Of a stretch of 64,000 bases of DNA, positions 12,501 through 23,783 are shown piece by piece. The notes under the pieces were generated by a model that saw only the letters and a program-made list of their open reading frames with translations, had not been told where the DNA came from and did no database searches. This DNA comes from Tremella fuciformis (lineage: Eukaryota > Basidiomycota > Tremellomycetes > Tremellales > Tremellaceae). How positions within the stretch are numbered: position 1 is the first letter of the stretch; the number at the start of each line of letters is the position of its first letter. Location of the stretch: positions 1,550,001-1,614,000 of the forward strand of contig CP136496.1 in the NCBI GenBank assembly GCA_032768795.1. Direction: 5' to 3'. The translations under genes were made by a program, and so were the position numbers.

Positions 12501-14849
12501 TCAGCCATTATGGCACCCATTATTCCTCTTCGATGATCGTTTGCGGGTTCATGATCCGTTTGTCGCCATTCACAGAAATATTCCTAGCTTTACAAGGCGG
12601 GCAATTCGACCTCGCCGATCGGCTGTTCAGCAGTATCCCAAGAGCGTGGGACTCTGCATCGTCAGACAATCGTGGCGATGTGCGGGAGTTGATCCCGGAA
12701 TTCTTCTACTCCACTGCGTTTCTTGTCAACCTAGTCAGCATTCGTCTCCATGAAGAAAGCGCAGCTGACAGGCAGAATCGCCACGACTTTGGCAAGAAAC
12801 AAGTCGGTGACTCTGTGGACGACGTCATCCTTCCACCATGGGCTCTTAACGACCCTTTGCTATTCACTCATCGTCATCGAGAAGCCCTCGAGTCCGATTA
12901 TGTGTCTCGGCACCTACCTCAGTGGATCGACCTTACTTTTGGCTACAAGCAGCGGGATCCCGCATCGTACAATTGTTTCCATCCGCTATCTTATCGAGGT
13001 GCTGTGGACCTGGAAAACATCCAGGACGAGTCGGAGAAGGCGGCCAGTACGGCCATCATCCACAACTTTGGTCAAACGCCCGAGCAGATCTTCAAGACCC
13101 CTCACCCTCACCGTTTCTTGTCCGGGCGATCGCCCCTTCCCCTCAATGCGCGTTTCGGAGCGGCCGAGCACTGGCAGCTGCTGCTGCGAAGCATCATTCC
13201 CATCACTGAAACAAGCATGCTCATCAGCGACATCACTGAACCGACCCTCGTTGATGCCAAACCGTCTGCAATGCAAAAGTACCGGCTTCCCATCCCGGGT
13301 CATCATCTGACGTTACACTATGGCTTCACCGATGCTTCACTCAGAGTCTACCTTCAGGAGGGTAACACTGCGAAGGCAAGTCCATGAGGCGTGAACCTAA
13401 GTCTACTGCTCACATGCAGCTGATACACCTGGTTGAGGGAATATCGGTTGAGAGAGCCGTCTTCGCCGCTCCGACCCTATTAGCTACCGTCTCTGAGTCA
13501 AGCGTAGTGACAATGTGGCGCATAGGGGTCAGGGGATACGGACACAGGCGAGGAGATGTGTCTTTGCAGCGCGAGGCTACTTTGCGAGGTCATACGAAAG
13601 CTGTCACCTGCCTGTCGGCCAATAATTCATGGAGCATTCTGGTCACAGGATCAGAGGTGAGTCCTGTGTGTGATGACCAGAAGTGCATTGACCGCTGCAG
13701 GACGGATCGGCCATCGTTTGGGATACTAATCGCCTGAGATACATACGAACATTACAGACTCCGCGAAATGAGCCAATCCAATTTGCTTCGGTACACGAGT
13801 CAGATGTGAGTACTGCTCTGGCTAGGCAGATATATGCTGACAAACCAGGGCATGATTGCGCTTGCGTCCGCGAAGCATGTGTACCTGTTCACATTGAATG
13901 GGCACCCTATCGCGACCACCGGTATTGATGACACACCCACATTCGCCTTTGATCAGCCTCTCGACCAAGAATATACAGGCGGGATCGGGTTCCTCAATCG
14001 CGAGTTCCTTCGAGACGGTGTGGTATTCGCCATCGGGGTCGGCTCGGAGGTGGCTCTATATCGTTGCAAACCCGGAGTGAGGGAAGAAGGGCAGGACGAC
14101 AGTCAAGTCAAGCCCTGGAAGCTGGAAGAACAGGGACGTTTACATAAAAGCGACGAGCATGACTATGGGGAGTGCAGCATGGTCAAATTCATCGGGTTCG
14201 TCTGACTCTATCTTCTCAGTAAGTAAGAGCTTCACTTACAAAACCAGCGAGACTCTGTACGCTGCCTTCCGCCCGGGGGAGAGCGGTTCCAAGTACGCTC
14301 TCTTCCAGTGGTCTCTGCCCGAAGGCAATGCTCGCCATGTTTCCGAGTCAGTCTCGTCCTTGTGTATGCAAGAGGGGTGCGGCAGGCACTTTGGTCTGCT
14401 CGGTAAGCTCCATTCGACCTGGTACAGGATCGTGGCTCATGGATAGAACCTCGTCGTCACTGCGGCGGGTGCGGCGGTGTCTTCTGCGGGTGAGCCCTCT
14501 TCCAACATATATCCTTCGTCGACTGACTCTCCTCAGATCCCACGCTGTCCATGTCGAATTGCTGCAACAGCGCTACTGCCTCTCATGTCGCGAGCGCCTG
14601 TCCATCGCCCCGACTCTGGGTGTCTTGGTCGGCAGGAGAGACTCTTCCATGCCCCGCTTGGACTTTGGCAACAGCCCGATGGGCTCGAATATGGGTTCAC
14701 GGCGCGGAAGCATCAGCGGCGCGGCCGCATCGAGGCGGAACAGCGTCACTAGTCCAACTCCAGGCCAAGTGTCTCATCCGACTTTGTCATCTGGCTCTCA
14801 TAAACCGGGAGGCGGCAACAGCCTCATGGTGCCCACTTTCCTCGGCTGA
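6589..14849 (+). CDS. BEACH-WD40-FYVE protein (ALFY/Bph1-like), 2,481 aa, 19 exons
   Basis: Exons: 6589-6885, 6929-7171, 7226-8254, 8298-8859, 8904-9338, 9386-9497, 9540-9827, 9872-10440, 10484-11485, 11541-12190, 12232-12461, 12505-12733, 12776-13375, 13420-13656, 13701-13805, 13849-14195, 14248-14402, 14447-14489, 14537-14849. The phase closes throughout. In order: long armadillo-like N-half, a concanavalin-like segment around residues 520-700 (FSCWLNI...), a PH-BEACH module near 1535-1650, the BEACH domain from about 1705 ([37 protein letters not shown]), WD40 repeats 2083-2340, and a C-terminal FYVE-type finger near 2345-2395. BEACH proteins act in membrane traffic and selective autophagy; FYVE fingers bind PtdIns3P. 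The intron at 13376 uses a GC donor; the 42-nt intron 12734-12775 is in frame and could be retained. The order matches metazoan WDFY3/ALFY rather than yeast Bph1. Confidence 0.85.
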
Positions 14850-15140
14850 TTTCAATTCCGTTGTATCTCTCCACCTGTGTCATGCAGCTTCTTTCTTGTC
14901 CACGGGTAGAGGAGGATCGAGTTGCGTTGCCATGCGATACATGCTGTGTTGAGACGATGAAGTATTTAGTTACAAGTTGGGTATATATGCCAGGTGGTAC
15001 CAAGCGCTGTCCTCGTCGCAAGCGATCACTTCCCACTTCTCTTCCATGCTCATTGACCGTTTGTCATGTCTTCATTCTCCGCTCATGCGAGATAGTTGCT
15101 GTGGGGTCAGCGCAGCCACAGCACATGCACATGCTACTGA

Positions 15141-18100
15141 CTATGTGTTGTTGTTATCGGGGGACCGCTCGAGGTATTCCTTGTCGATCAGGTGATCTAT
15201 CGCCTTTTTGATCTCGGGCACCTTGGGCGTGAATTTGGTCTAGCTCGTCAGCTTGAAATCGATACTCATGCTCTCCACTGACAGAGATGATAGATGTCAC
15301 CTCGTTGATGAGGGCCTGGTGGATCATAGTCTACAGAGTTAGCAGGCTGACGACGGGCCGATACCGGCTTACCTTTCTCGCCTTCATCAAGCGGACAATG
15401 GTGGCCTGATAGATGAATTTGCGGTCCTCGTCCACCTGATGCAAGACTTCATTCGCCTCGGCTCGCTGTTCAGCTCGTATGGGCGTGTTGAGATTGATAC
15501 GAATCTGTCGAGTCAGCGCTGTCCATGGATCCATCAGATCAGCCCGGAAGCTAACCTTCTTCGACTTGAAATCTAGCGATGTCAGCTGCGCAGCCAATTA
15601 TCGCGATGAGCAACTCACTGAGATTGAGATCGTACGTGTCAGTCTCCTCATCCACAAGCAGGACTTTTGCCTTGACGAGCAAAGCCAATTGAGGTTTCAA
15701 GATGTTCTCAGACAGCTTGGTGTTTGCGGCGAAATCCTTGAATGTAAGGGATTCGTTCTCGTTGAACTGTGTCAAGATGGCCATCTGATACGACGATGTG
15801 GCAAGGATGTATTTCTGCGGCAGGTAGGTGGTCCGTAGCTCATTCTTCGACAGGTGCCACATCCAATTCAGCTTGCGACCACTGCCGAATCAGATTAAGC
15901 CCTTCATAGCCGTAAGAAACTCACGAGTGACGATCCCCGTGGAATGCAGTGAATCGGTCGAGCAGAGGTTGAATCTCCCTCGGAACGCTGAAATCGGTCG
16001 TCCCAGGCTGAACAGGCCACGAGTTCATACTGAGCACGAGAGCGTTGAAGTCGACTGGCAAGTCAGATCCGAGACTCCGCGATCTTTGTTGACACCTACT
16101 GCCGGAATCCTGGCCTTGTGTGCGCTCCTTCTCTTGGAAGTGCTCCGTCAAGTCACGACTCAGGTTCACATCTATCGAATTAGTCGAGAGCCATAACATC
16201 TGTCTGTGACCACTCGCCAGTGAACATGCGTGTGAGCTTATGGGTGTAGTCGTAACCAGACAGCTCTTTCAGCTTCGTGATCATGCTCGACTCGGCGTCG
16301 TCCGAAGCTGAAGTCGAATTGATGAGACGCTGGGACAGTCTCTTCTGGTAGAACTTCTGGAACACATCTTTGTCGTCGATGAACTTGAAAACGATCATCT
16401 GTGGAGTCAATCTCGTGCACAACCACCCATTTCGAGGGGACTGACCGCCTGATCCAATTGCTTCTCAAGCGATTCCGCATTCATGTCTTTGTTGGTCTTC
16501 TTCAGCAGTTGATCACAATAGTTCGCGAGCAGCTCCGGTGACTTTGTTGATGTCGTTGCGGCAGCGTTTGTATTGACGAACTCGCGACATGCCTGAAATT
16601 ATCAGACCCTCTCCTTCCTCAACCCTTTCACCCACTCTGTCCAGACTCGTGTTGAATCCAATCTCTGCACGGAAAGGTCCATTGACGACCTCGCTGAACT
16701 TGGAATGGACCTCCAATAACGCTTCAATATACGCCTTCGGGTCCTGTGATGATCAGCGCCGTTGATGGCAGTATACGACTCGGCTCACGAGAGTCTCGGC
16801 CTTCCCTGCTTCGTTCAACGCGCCAGGCGCAGGCAAGACCCGTTGGACAGCTGCCAATCCTGCCTTCTTCACGTGCTCTTCAAATGCCCTTCTCAGCGGC
16901 TCAAGGCCGCCTGTGATCCTCATGAGAAGGCTGTACATGCGGGCGAGATCTGACTTTGTAAGCTGCACCCTTGCAGCGAGGCGAAAGTACGAACCATCCG
17001 TCCTCTCTGCATCCAGGAGCGGCTGAAATTCGTTGGTCATCGTGAACTTGTGATCCGCTATTAGAGTAGCCTCGCAGACCTCCTTGAGCTGCATCATGTC
17101 AGCCTCTATTGTGGTGACCCGGACGCCTGGACTGACCTCCTTGCGTGTGTGGTCATTCAAATACATGCTGACACGATCCGATTCCTCCTGTAACCGATCC
17201 TCGGCCTTTTTCATGTAGTCAGAAACAGCATTGTTGTTGATGAAGTTGTCGGACTCGGTACGGTAATATGCCTCGGTGGCTATAATGAAGGGGCGTTGGA
17301 AATATTCAGTGTACACTTCTAGACTCTGCCGCTGGGCGTCGGCCTCGTCCAGACCCAGAGAGACTGTGTAGTCAGATGTAGCTCAGACCCAACGAGCCTG
17401 ACGGACCATAAGAATCGATGACCTTCTTGAGAAGGGAAGAGTCGACAGTCTCCCCATTTCTCTGCAGCTCAATTTGCCTCAATAGCGCCTGCGTGAGTCG
17501 ACTCGAGCCGGCGTCCTTTTGCAGATGCTTGAAGAAGTTCGTTTTCCATGCCACCAACGCCAACTTCCCATTAGAAAACATCTCTCGTGTAATATATCCA
17601 CGCACAGTGTACACAGTGTAAACTTCCTTTCTCCCCTCGTCTTTCTCCCGCTTGACCCAATGCTTGTTCAAGTAGTTGAAGAGCTTGTTCACATACGTCG
17701 CGCCAGTTGTATATCGGTCCCATTGCCGCGCGTACGATTTGAGCAGCTCGATGTCCGACAGCTTCTCAGTCTCCTGCGGCGCGTCAGCCCAAGAAGTATC
17801 AGCAGGATCCGTCCCACCTCGCGCATCTCTTTACAGTGCTCCCCCAGCCAGCCGTGCAGGGCTTTGTACAAGTCTGCACCCTGCAAGCTCGCCCCTCCCC
17901 GACTGCCATAGCCTCCAGCACCAAAAGCAGTCGTGCTTGGGCGATGCTGGGTGCAAAAGTCGTAGATGGCAGTATAAAGAAGGATATAGTACGAGTAGGA
18001 CATGCCCACGTCGAGTCTTATACGATCAGCCGTCTGCAGTTTGTGGAATGCAGCCCCGTCAGCTTACCGGGTCATGATGTGCTCGACGCCGACGCTGAGG

Positions 18101-18345
18101 AATGACCATGCTTCCTGCCATTATCAGTCACTGCAACAGAGTAAGTGGGACAGTAAGTCTGTCACCCACTGCCAAGTCTGCATCCCTGCGGGCCGCATCA
18201 GCGTCTGTCCACACTTCTTGATGATCACGCGATGCAACGGCGGCAAATGAGAGGGATGAGGTGCTCACTTAGGAGGTTTCTGGTCCTTGGTCGGTTCCAC
18301 CCAGGTCGAGCTGCTGCCAGCAGCCGCCGAGGAGGAAGGCGCCAT
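15141..18345 (-). CDS. CDC53: Cullin-1 (Cdc53-type SCF scaffold), 811 aa
   Basis: Seventeen exons: 18345-18269, 18185-18170, 18114-18068, 18016-17818, 17773-17606, 17563-17407, 17363-16789, 16743-16636, 16592-16446, 16398-16218, 16171-16100, 16054-15925, 15881-15619, 15572-15556, 15504-15373, 15330-15283, 15239-15141. The N-terminal cullin repeat carries [23 protein letters not shown], the Skp1-binding region. The C-terminal cullin homology domain ([23 protein letters not shown]) binds the RING protein. The winged-helix end has IVRLMKARK, whose Lys760 matches the neddylation site, and the chain finishes KEYLER...NNNT. It scaffolds SCF ubiquitin ligases. Exons of 16 and 17 nt are needed to keep the frame and the family motifs. 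The intron 16172-16217 has a GC donor. It is divergent from the next gene across 213 bp. Confidence 0.93.
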
Positions 18346-18558
18346 GTCGGGATGAGCGCCTGCTTGACTGGCGGATGATAAGAAGGAAGGAAGAAAGGAA
18401 CAATGGTATGGGTCATGCATTCATGACGGCCTCGTTTCCCACCTCTCGGCCAGAGGGACGTGCGGGGTAGACCGAGAGCCACCGTGGGAAACTGATATCT
18501 GCCGCCAAAAGTCCATCGTTGCGAGGTTACACATTGCGTCTACCGACCCCTTATAGAC

Positions 18559-19332
18559 ATGACCGGCCGACCTTTCTTATCGTCTACAGCGGCAGTCGCA
18601 AGGAGGATCCAGCCTCTCATATCCCGAGCGACTCCCGCAGGTCCGTCACGACTACCGCTATGTCGATTCAATGCGACATCAACGCAGCAAGCGGAAGGCA
18701 TCACCGAGATCTGCCTCCGCGCCGAGTTGTGGCCGACGATGCTGCACGTCTATGCTGCTATGCGCGCCGTCGAGGCGCGGCTGGGCACTGTGATCGATAT
18801 AGACGTACCGCGTAACCACGACACTCTGCAACCCGACCGACACATCTTTCTCTCCTTGCTGCACCCCATCAAGTTGGCCGAACCGATACACATGGAGATC
18901 CCTCCGCCGGCAATGTCGAGCGAGTCTACAATATTTGGCGGTCCCTCTTGGGTCGACATCTGCCGTGTGCTCAGCAGCAGCCATGTCGAGGGGTCGACAG
19001 GGCAAATTGCGAGTCGTAAAGGCAGGAACGAGATGCGCATAGTCGACCGGTCGATCCGCTTCTCCATCGAAAAACGAGAGGGACTCGTACGAAATAGAGG
19101 AAGGGCGCGTCTCGGTAAAATGAAGACTAACAGAACGAAGAAGGACATGGAAGAGGACGCAGAAATTATCGAGGCGCTCAGAGCCCTTGGTCCAGGAGCA
19201 CATGGGGGATTTGAGGGTTTGGCAGAGAAATTGAGTTACCTGGGAAGCGAGAGTAGAGAGGAAGATCCAGCATCTCTGGGAGCACAGGAGAGTCCCGCCG
19301 GCGCTGAGGTCAGTCCGCATGGAACTGTCTAA
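18559..19332 (+). CDS. Hypothetical protein with mitochondrial-type N-terminus, 257 aa
   Basis: A single intron-free reading frame. The N-terminus (MTGRPFLSSTAAVARRIQPLISRATPAG) is rich in Arg, Ser and Ala without acidic residues, as in a mitochondrial presequence. The central part (WPTMLHVYAAMRAVEARLG, then DRHIFLSLLHPIKL) looks globular; the C-terminal third is basic then acidic and low in order. No catalytic motif or known domain is recognised. The gene shares a 213-bp divergent spacer with the cullin gene. It may be a lineage-specific mitochondrial protein, which is only an inference from the N-terminus. Confidence 0.6.
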   Translation: MTGRPFLSSTAAVARRIQPLISRATPAGPSRLPLCRFNATSTQQAEGITEICLRAELWPTMLHVYAAMRAVEARLGTVIDIDVPRNHDTLQPDRHIFLSLLHPIKLAEPIHMEIPPPAMSSESTIFGGPSWVDICRVLSSSHVEGSTGQIASRKGRNEMRIVDRSIRFSIEKREGLVRNRGRARLGKMKTNRTKKDMEEDAEIIEALRALGPGAHGGFEGLAEKLSYLGSESREEDPASLGAQESPAGAEVSPHGTV

Positions 19333-20023
19333 GACAGGCAACACCGTATCACCATGCATCCATAGCATCGACAACTAAGAACGAGCCCACGTGACTGTAT
19401 TTGTCACCCCCACTTGCGTCGCGCACCGTGCCCATAAGCCAAAATTTCTGGTCCACTTTCTCTTTCTTCTCTTCATGGGCCCGGCTCCTCAGGAGCAGTA
19501 TCGACAGATTGGAAGCGTCCCGCTCATCAGAGTCACCTGGTTGACGTACATTTCCTGTCGACGGGAAGTTTACGGCTTGTCCCTCGATAGACCGTGGTGG
19601 GAGACGGTTCCCCGGACCGCCAAACCCAGGCGCCGCAAGGCCTTGGGCGCGGACGGCTCTCGCAACGCCGCCTTTCCGCCTGCTCGCAAGAGCTGGGCGT
19701 TGAGAGGAGGAGCGAAGTGGGTGCTGGAAGGTCTGGGTTGTAGCTGTCTCCTGCCAATACGGAGCACCGTTATTTCATATCCTTGCCTATTGTAGGGCGA
19801 TTCGCCCATGAGGATTTGGGAGAAACCAACGGAGCGACATTCCTTCTTGTACAGCTGTACTATGCAACTCTGATCTGTGGTGTTCGAACAGCCAAGTGCG
19901 ATGGTCAGACTTCTTTAAGCGGTCAGAGCTAGCTGTTCTACGGATGTCGATCGTGTCTACGATCAAATGTCCGGCGCGACGGTCCAATTCTCTTCCACCT
20001 CTTGACTTCGTCGGAGCGATGTA
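19333..20023. other. Intergenic region, 691 bp
   Basis: Between two plus-strand genes. Short open frames occur on both strands (for example 19391-19795), but none has family-like composition or plausible splice partners. Probably 3-prime UTR plus promoter. Confidence 0.4.
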
Positions 20024-21148
20024 ATGCCAGTCCGCCCGCCCCGCTCCTCCCTTCCAACCTTCAGGCCGCTGATCCCGCCGCACGTCGCGGAGCTAGCAGC
20101 TCGCATCCCTCGACCTCGGCTTCCTCCATCACAACCATTCTTTCGACTGGAGGAACACCGGGCTCCCACGAGGGCATTGTATCGCCATCTGATTCGAGCC
20201 ACCCGATCGCCTCGGTCCCACGTAGACGCTATTCATGGCAACAGCCAGCTTCAGGACTCCCTGGAAGCTCTACGAGATGGATTGAGAAGAAAGAAAGTGC
20301 TCGAGCTGAGGCCATGGGTTATAACGGCCGGCATGCCGGGGGCTCGACGGGCAAAGAAGGCGGACATGGTGACTTGGCTCGCTGAGCACCCATCGGCCAT
20401 CCCCCCAGAAGCCGTGTCAGAGTCGTCGTCATCGTCTGGCTCAACACCGCCTATCTCAAGTGTCCAGGCAGTATCAGCCTCGACTGGCGGTTTCCCCTTC
20501 ATCCGCCAGTGGCTTGCGGGCATTTGGCGTGCCAAGAAGGGCTTCACCTCTATCCCTCTCACAAGAGCGTTCCTCGAAGAGCAATACGACCTCCTCTCGC
20601 AGTTGCAAGAACTCCCGCGACCCATGCCTCTCGTCCAGCTAGAGGAGCGCCTCGCAGCCAAATCAGCTCGCCGCGAGGCCTATCTCGCCTCTCAAGCCGA
20701 AGAAGCTGCAATGACCAAACCGACTGGTCGTCTGACTGGCGGCTTCTTACGTCCGACTGTCCAGAATGGTCCGCTTCCGCGCATCAAGCCTCAGCCGCTC
20801 GGTCTGAGCATGATGATTCACAATAGGCTGCGAGCGCGCGAAAGACGGCAGGCTGCTCGCAGAGTGTGGGTCGAACACCTCGCCGACATGCGATACGAGG
20901 TCGACTTTTTGTTTCGCCTAGGCGTGCGGACAGGAGGATGGCACACGGCTATGCTGGCTCATGTCGCCAGCCTGGATGAGAAATTCACCAGGGAGAACAA
21001 GCGGGCCGAGAGTAGGTTTGATGAGGGGATGGTGACACGAGTTAAGAGGGCGCGCGCGAGACGGACGAGATCTCAGCAGGAGCGGGCGAAGCAGCGCAAG
21101 GTGGCAGACGCCACGCCGACGGTGGCGGAAGGTAGTAGATCTGCATAG
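20024..21148 (+). CDS. LYR-motif-like mitochondrial protein, 374 aa
   Basis: One uninterrupted frame. Residues about 45-65 read EEHRAPTRALYRHLIRATR, resembling the L-Y-R tripeptide helix of Complex1_LYR-like proteins, which bind acyl carrier protein or assist iron-sulphur and respiratory-complex assembly in mitochondria. Later segments are strongly basic (RARERRQAARRVWVEHLADM) and the C-terminus is Arg/Lys-rich, more like a ribosome- or nucleic-acid-associated protein than a short LYR assembly factor. The protein is much longer than typical LYR proteins (about 100 residues), so the identification covers only the N-terminal motif. Confidence 0.5.
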   Translation: MPVRPPRSSLPTFRPLIPPHVAELAARIPRPRLPPSQPFFRLEEHRAPTRALYRHLIRATRSPRSHVDAIHGNSQLQDSLEALRDGLRRKKVLELRPWVITAGMPGARRAKKADMVTWLAEHPSAIPPEAVSESSSSSGSTPPISSVQAVSASTGGFPFIRQWLAGIWRAKKGFTSIPLTRAFLEEQYDLLSQLQELPRPMPLVQLEERLAAKSARREAYLASQAEEAAMTKPTGRLTGGFLRPTVQNGPLPRIKPQPLGLSMMIHNRLRARERRQAARRVWVEHLADMRYEVDFLFRLGVRTGGWHTAMLAHVASLDEKFTRENKRAESRFDEGMVTRVKRARARRTRSQQERAKQRKVADATPTVAEGSRSA

Positions 21149-21197
21149 ATACAACAACATAGCACGAGCATGGTACCGCTCATAGATACCTTACTTC

Positions 21198-22429
21198 TCA
21201 ATTGGAATCGTCGTCCGACCCGTATGCACCCAACGCCATCAGACCCTCCTCCTTGGTCTTTGGCTTCTTCGCCTGCGGCAAGGCCGTCTCAGCTCTAACA
21301 GTCGCCGTTTCCAGGTCCCTCTTCTCGCCGACGCTAATTCTTCCCTCCTGCGGACTGGCAAGCGGCATGATGCCCACCTCGCCTTGGCTCAAGCGGATTG
21401 CCCACGATGACTTCTCCTCAAGGTAGATAGCAGGGTATTCTACCCAGGCTGTACCCTTGAGTGCATCACGCAGCCTCTTCTGTGGGTCCAGAGGAGGGAA
21501 GTACCATGTTTTGGACGAGGTCTGTGGCGCAGGAGGAGGGACAGGGGAAAGATGATAGTGCATAACAAGGACGTAGTTGGTCGCATCGACGTGAGCAGGC
21601 ACCAGCGAGGCGAGAGTAGCGAACCCATCTGCCGGAGGGGTGGGAGCATCAAAGACGACGCGATGGTGGTAGTGAGATTTCCTCTTCCCTTTGTTGGCCT
21701 TCGTGGGAGGGAGGACCAGCTCTACGGTGAGATAGAACGTCTGCGACCTAGACATCAGCTGCCACGACATCAATATGAGATGAGAATTCACCTCTTGTTC
21801 CAAGACGACTGATTCTTCCTCCTCCTCTCCATGCCATCGGGCATGAACTCGACCCAAGCGCCCCGTCTGCGCAGCTGGAACTGCATATCCTGCACGCTGC
21901 TCCGCTTCTTCCGCTGGTCTCTCGGGTCGCTCTTGAGCTTTACCTTAAACTTCGGCCCCGCCGCAAACGGCGCTCGCGACTCCACGCCATCCTCTGGCCC
22001 GCGCATACCCGTAGGTCCCAGCTGAGGATCCGCCGCCCATGTCGCGATGAGGCGCCGGCCAGACTCGAGGTACGTATAGTCGGCGGCCCAATCGCCCTGG
22101 CCATACTGTGCGAGCGACTTGAAGCCACCCGGATCGCGCTGCCCGCTGCATCCAAGCTTCTCCTTGTGCGCCTTGGAGCACGCGAGGGAGCAGGTGCTGA
22201 TCTGGCATTTGGGGCAAGTGTACTTTGTCGGATTTGAGCAGAGACCACAGGTGGCTGATTTAGCGTGGACTGTCGACGAGGTAGAGCTGGAGGGAGTCTC
22301 GATGGCGAGTTCAGCTGGGTAGGTGGGCTCGGGTAGAGGAGCAGTGATGGGCCTCGGGGGAAGCGGGAAGCGTGGGCGCGGTGGCAGTGTGGAAGGGCCA
22401 GCTATGGCCGACATGGCAGTCCAGTCCAA
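21198..22429 (-). CDS. BCD1: Box C/D snoRNA assembly factor BCD1 (zf-HIT), 395 aa
   Basis: Exons 22429-21792 and 21747-21198; intron 44 nt (GTGAAT donor, CTGAT branch). A zf-HIT finger lies at residues 61-95: CGLCSNPTKYTCPKCQ, then CSLACSKAHK and GC, giving the expected Cys/His spacing. Downstream is the basic region and the long C-terminal domain of Bcd1/ZNHIT6-type proteins, ending acidic (YGSDDDSN). In yeast Bcd1 is an essential nuclear factor that stabilises Nop58 and box C/D snoRNPs. The start at 22429 gives MDWTAMSAIAG; the Met six codons later is an alternative. The assignment to BCD1 rather than another zf-HIT protein is based on the finger near the N-terminus and the overall length. 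Confidence 0.75.
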
Positions 22430-22618
22430 TGGAACGTTAAGAGCTGAACTCGAATGACCCGTCTACAGACTTTTTGGCCGCCGGATCAAGGCACGCCGAG
22501 ATTTCACGTGAGGATCGTTGAGTGGGGAGAGGCATGCATCGCAAGGAGCTGCATGCAATGGAGAGCGTACAACAACACGCTCAAGCCTCGGGGACACACG
22601 AGAGAGACTGCAGGGGGC

Positions 22619-23478
22619 TTAGGCTTGTATGCGCAAACTGGACGAGACATCTTCTTCTCCTGACCGAGAGTATAGATCGATGGGAATGTGCCCGATATAG
22701 TGGACGCTTCACTGTCAGCTTGAACGCGGCTTCGACAGCAGGAGGGACTCACTCCCCGAACCCGCCGACGTAGTAGATATCCTGCATGTCGAACCTTGCC
22801 CATACCGCCAAATGCGGGGAGTCCTTGGCGTCTGGAAGCCATCGCTTCGCATCGGGGTGATAAGAGATGTAGCATTTGGCTAGCTCCTTCGCTTCGTCCG
22901 CTGGCAGGTCCCGAAGGAGCGTGACGTTCTGCATGTCAGATCATCGTTAGATAAGTAGGAATATGGCCTTACGCCCATGAAAGCCACGCGGCCCTGCGAC
23001 ATCGGGGAGGAAGATTGGTCAAGGGGAGTCTGGACGGTGTATGTCGCATAGTGCGAGTCGGACGCTAGGATATTGTGCGAGGAAAGCGAGATCGGGAGCA
23101 GGAGGAAGGTGAGAGAAGGAGAGGGATGGCAAGGAGCATGGTACTGCTCGTCAGTGGCGACTTCTCAGCGGTTTGCCCAACCCGCCTCCATTAGGGCAAA
23201 CGGACGACCTGGACATTAGCACCGTTGACTAGCAGATCTCAGCCGATGAGACTGACCAGCATTGTCCGAAGAGGCTGGAAAGACGCTGGCCATAGTTCCT
23301 GTAGACACTCGGTGCACCAAGCTCTTCACAAAAACGGCTGGAGGTGAGCTGTAGCAAGGAAACATACGAGAGGCGGACCAGCTTCTTCCAGTGTCTCGCG
23401 GTGGCGTCCGATCGACGGCAACGCGGCGGCCTGTGCGACGGCGACGCAAATAATTAGGCATACCGTTGGGAATCTCAT
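22619..23478 (-). CDS. CREG-like secreted flavin-fold protein, 211 aa
   Basis: Exons 23478-23368, 23323-23257, 23208-23186 (23 nt), 23143-22973, 22928-22753, 22706-22619. Signal peptide MRFPTVCLIICVAVAQAAA. The body follows the CREG/pyridoxamine-oxidase-like split barrel: LVHRVSTGTMASVFPAS, PFALMEYHAPCHPSPSL, SPMSQGRVAFMGNVTLL, DAKRWLP..SPHLAVWARF, and the ending GGFGDVHYIGHIPIDLY. CREG proteins are secreted or endolysosomal; they share the FMN-binding fold but usually lack oxidase activity. The intron 23144-23185 needs a GC donor (GAG then GCGGGT), and the last acceptor is a plain AAG after CTGAC. Fungal function is unknown. Confidence 0.8.
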
Positions 23479-23783
23479 CTCACCCAGTCGTTCACGATGC
23501 TATGAACAGACGGAAGCTGACGGACGGGGATGGCGATGATAAAACATTGCTCAGATACAGCAATAATATAGCAACTGTGTCCGATGGTCCGATGGCGGAC
23601 AGCACGGGCATAATTATAACCGGCCGATCCACCCGAAACTATGGGACCCTCTACGCCGCTCGACAAGAGACCGAGACATGCATGCAACTGCGCAGATACT
23701 TCTACTCTGTAAACAAGAGAACGAGACAAGCCAGAATCAATGTCCGTAATTAGGCGAGAAAATGAGGCATGAAATAGACCCGA
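23479..23783. other. Intergenic spacer, 305 bp
   Basis: Upstream of the CREG-like gene and downstream of the arabinitol dehydrogenase gene (both minus strand). Slightly AT-richer than its surroundings; no gene or site recognised. Confidence 0.4.

Noticed and set aside
12734..12775. Treating this stretch of the BEACH gene as coding
   Set aside because: It is in frame, but it has a CTGAC branch and CAG end, and removal restores a family-like LVNLNRHDFG; kept as an intron with a caveat.
19391..19795. Plus-strand 134-aa frame between the two mitochondrial-type genes
   Set aside because: Mixed composition, no domain, no splice partners; more likely UTR or promoter.
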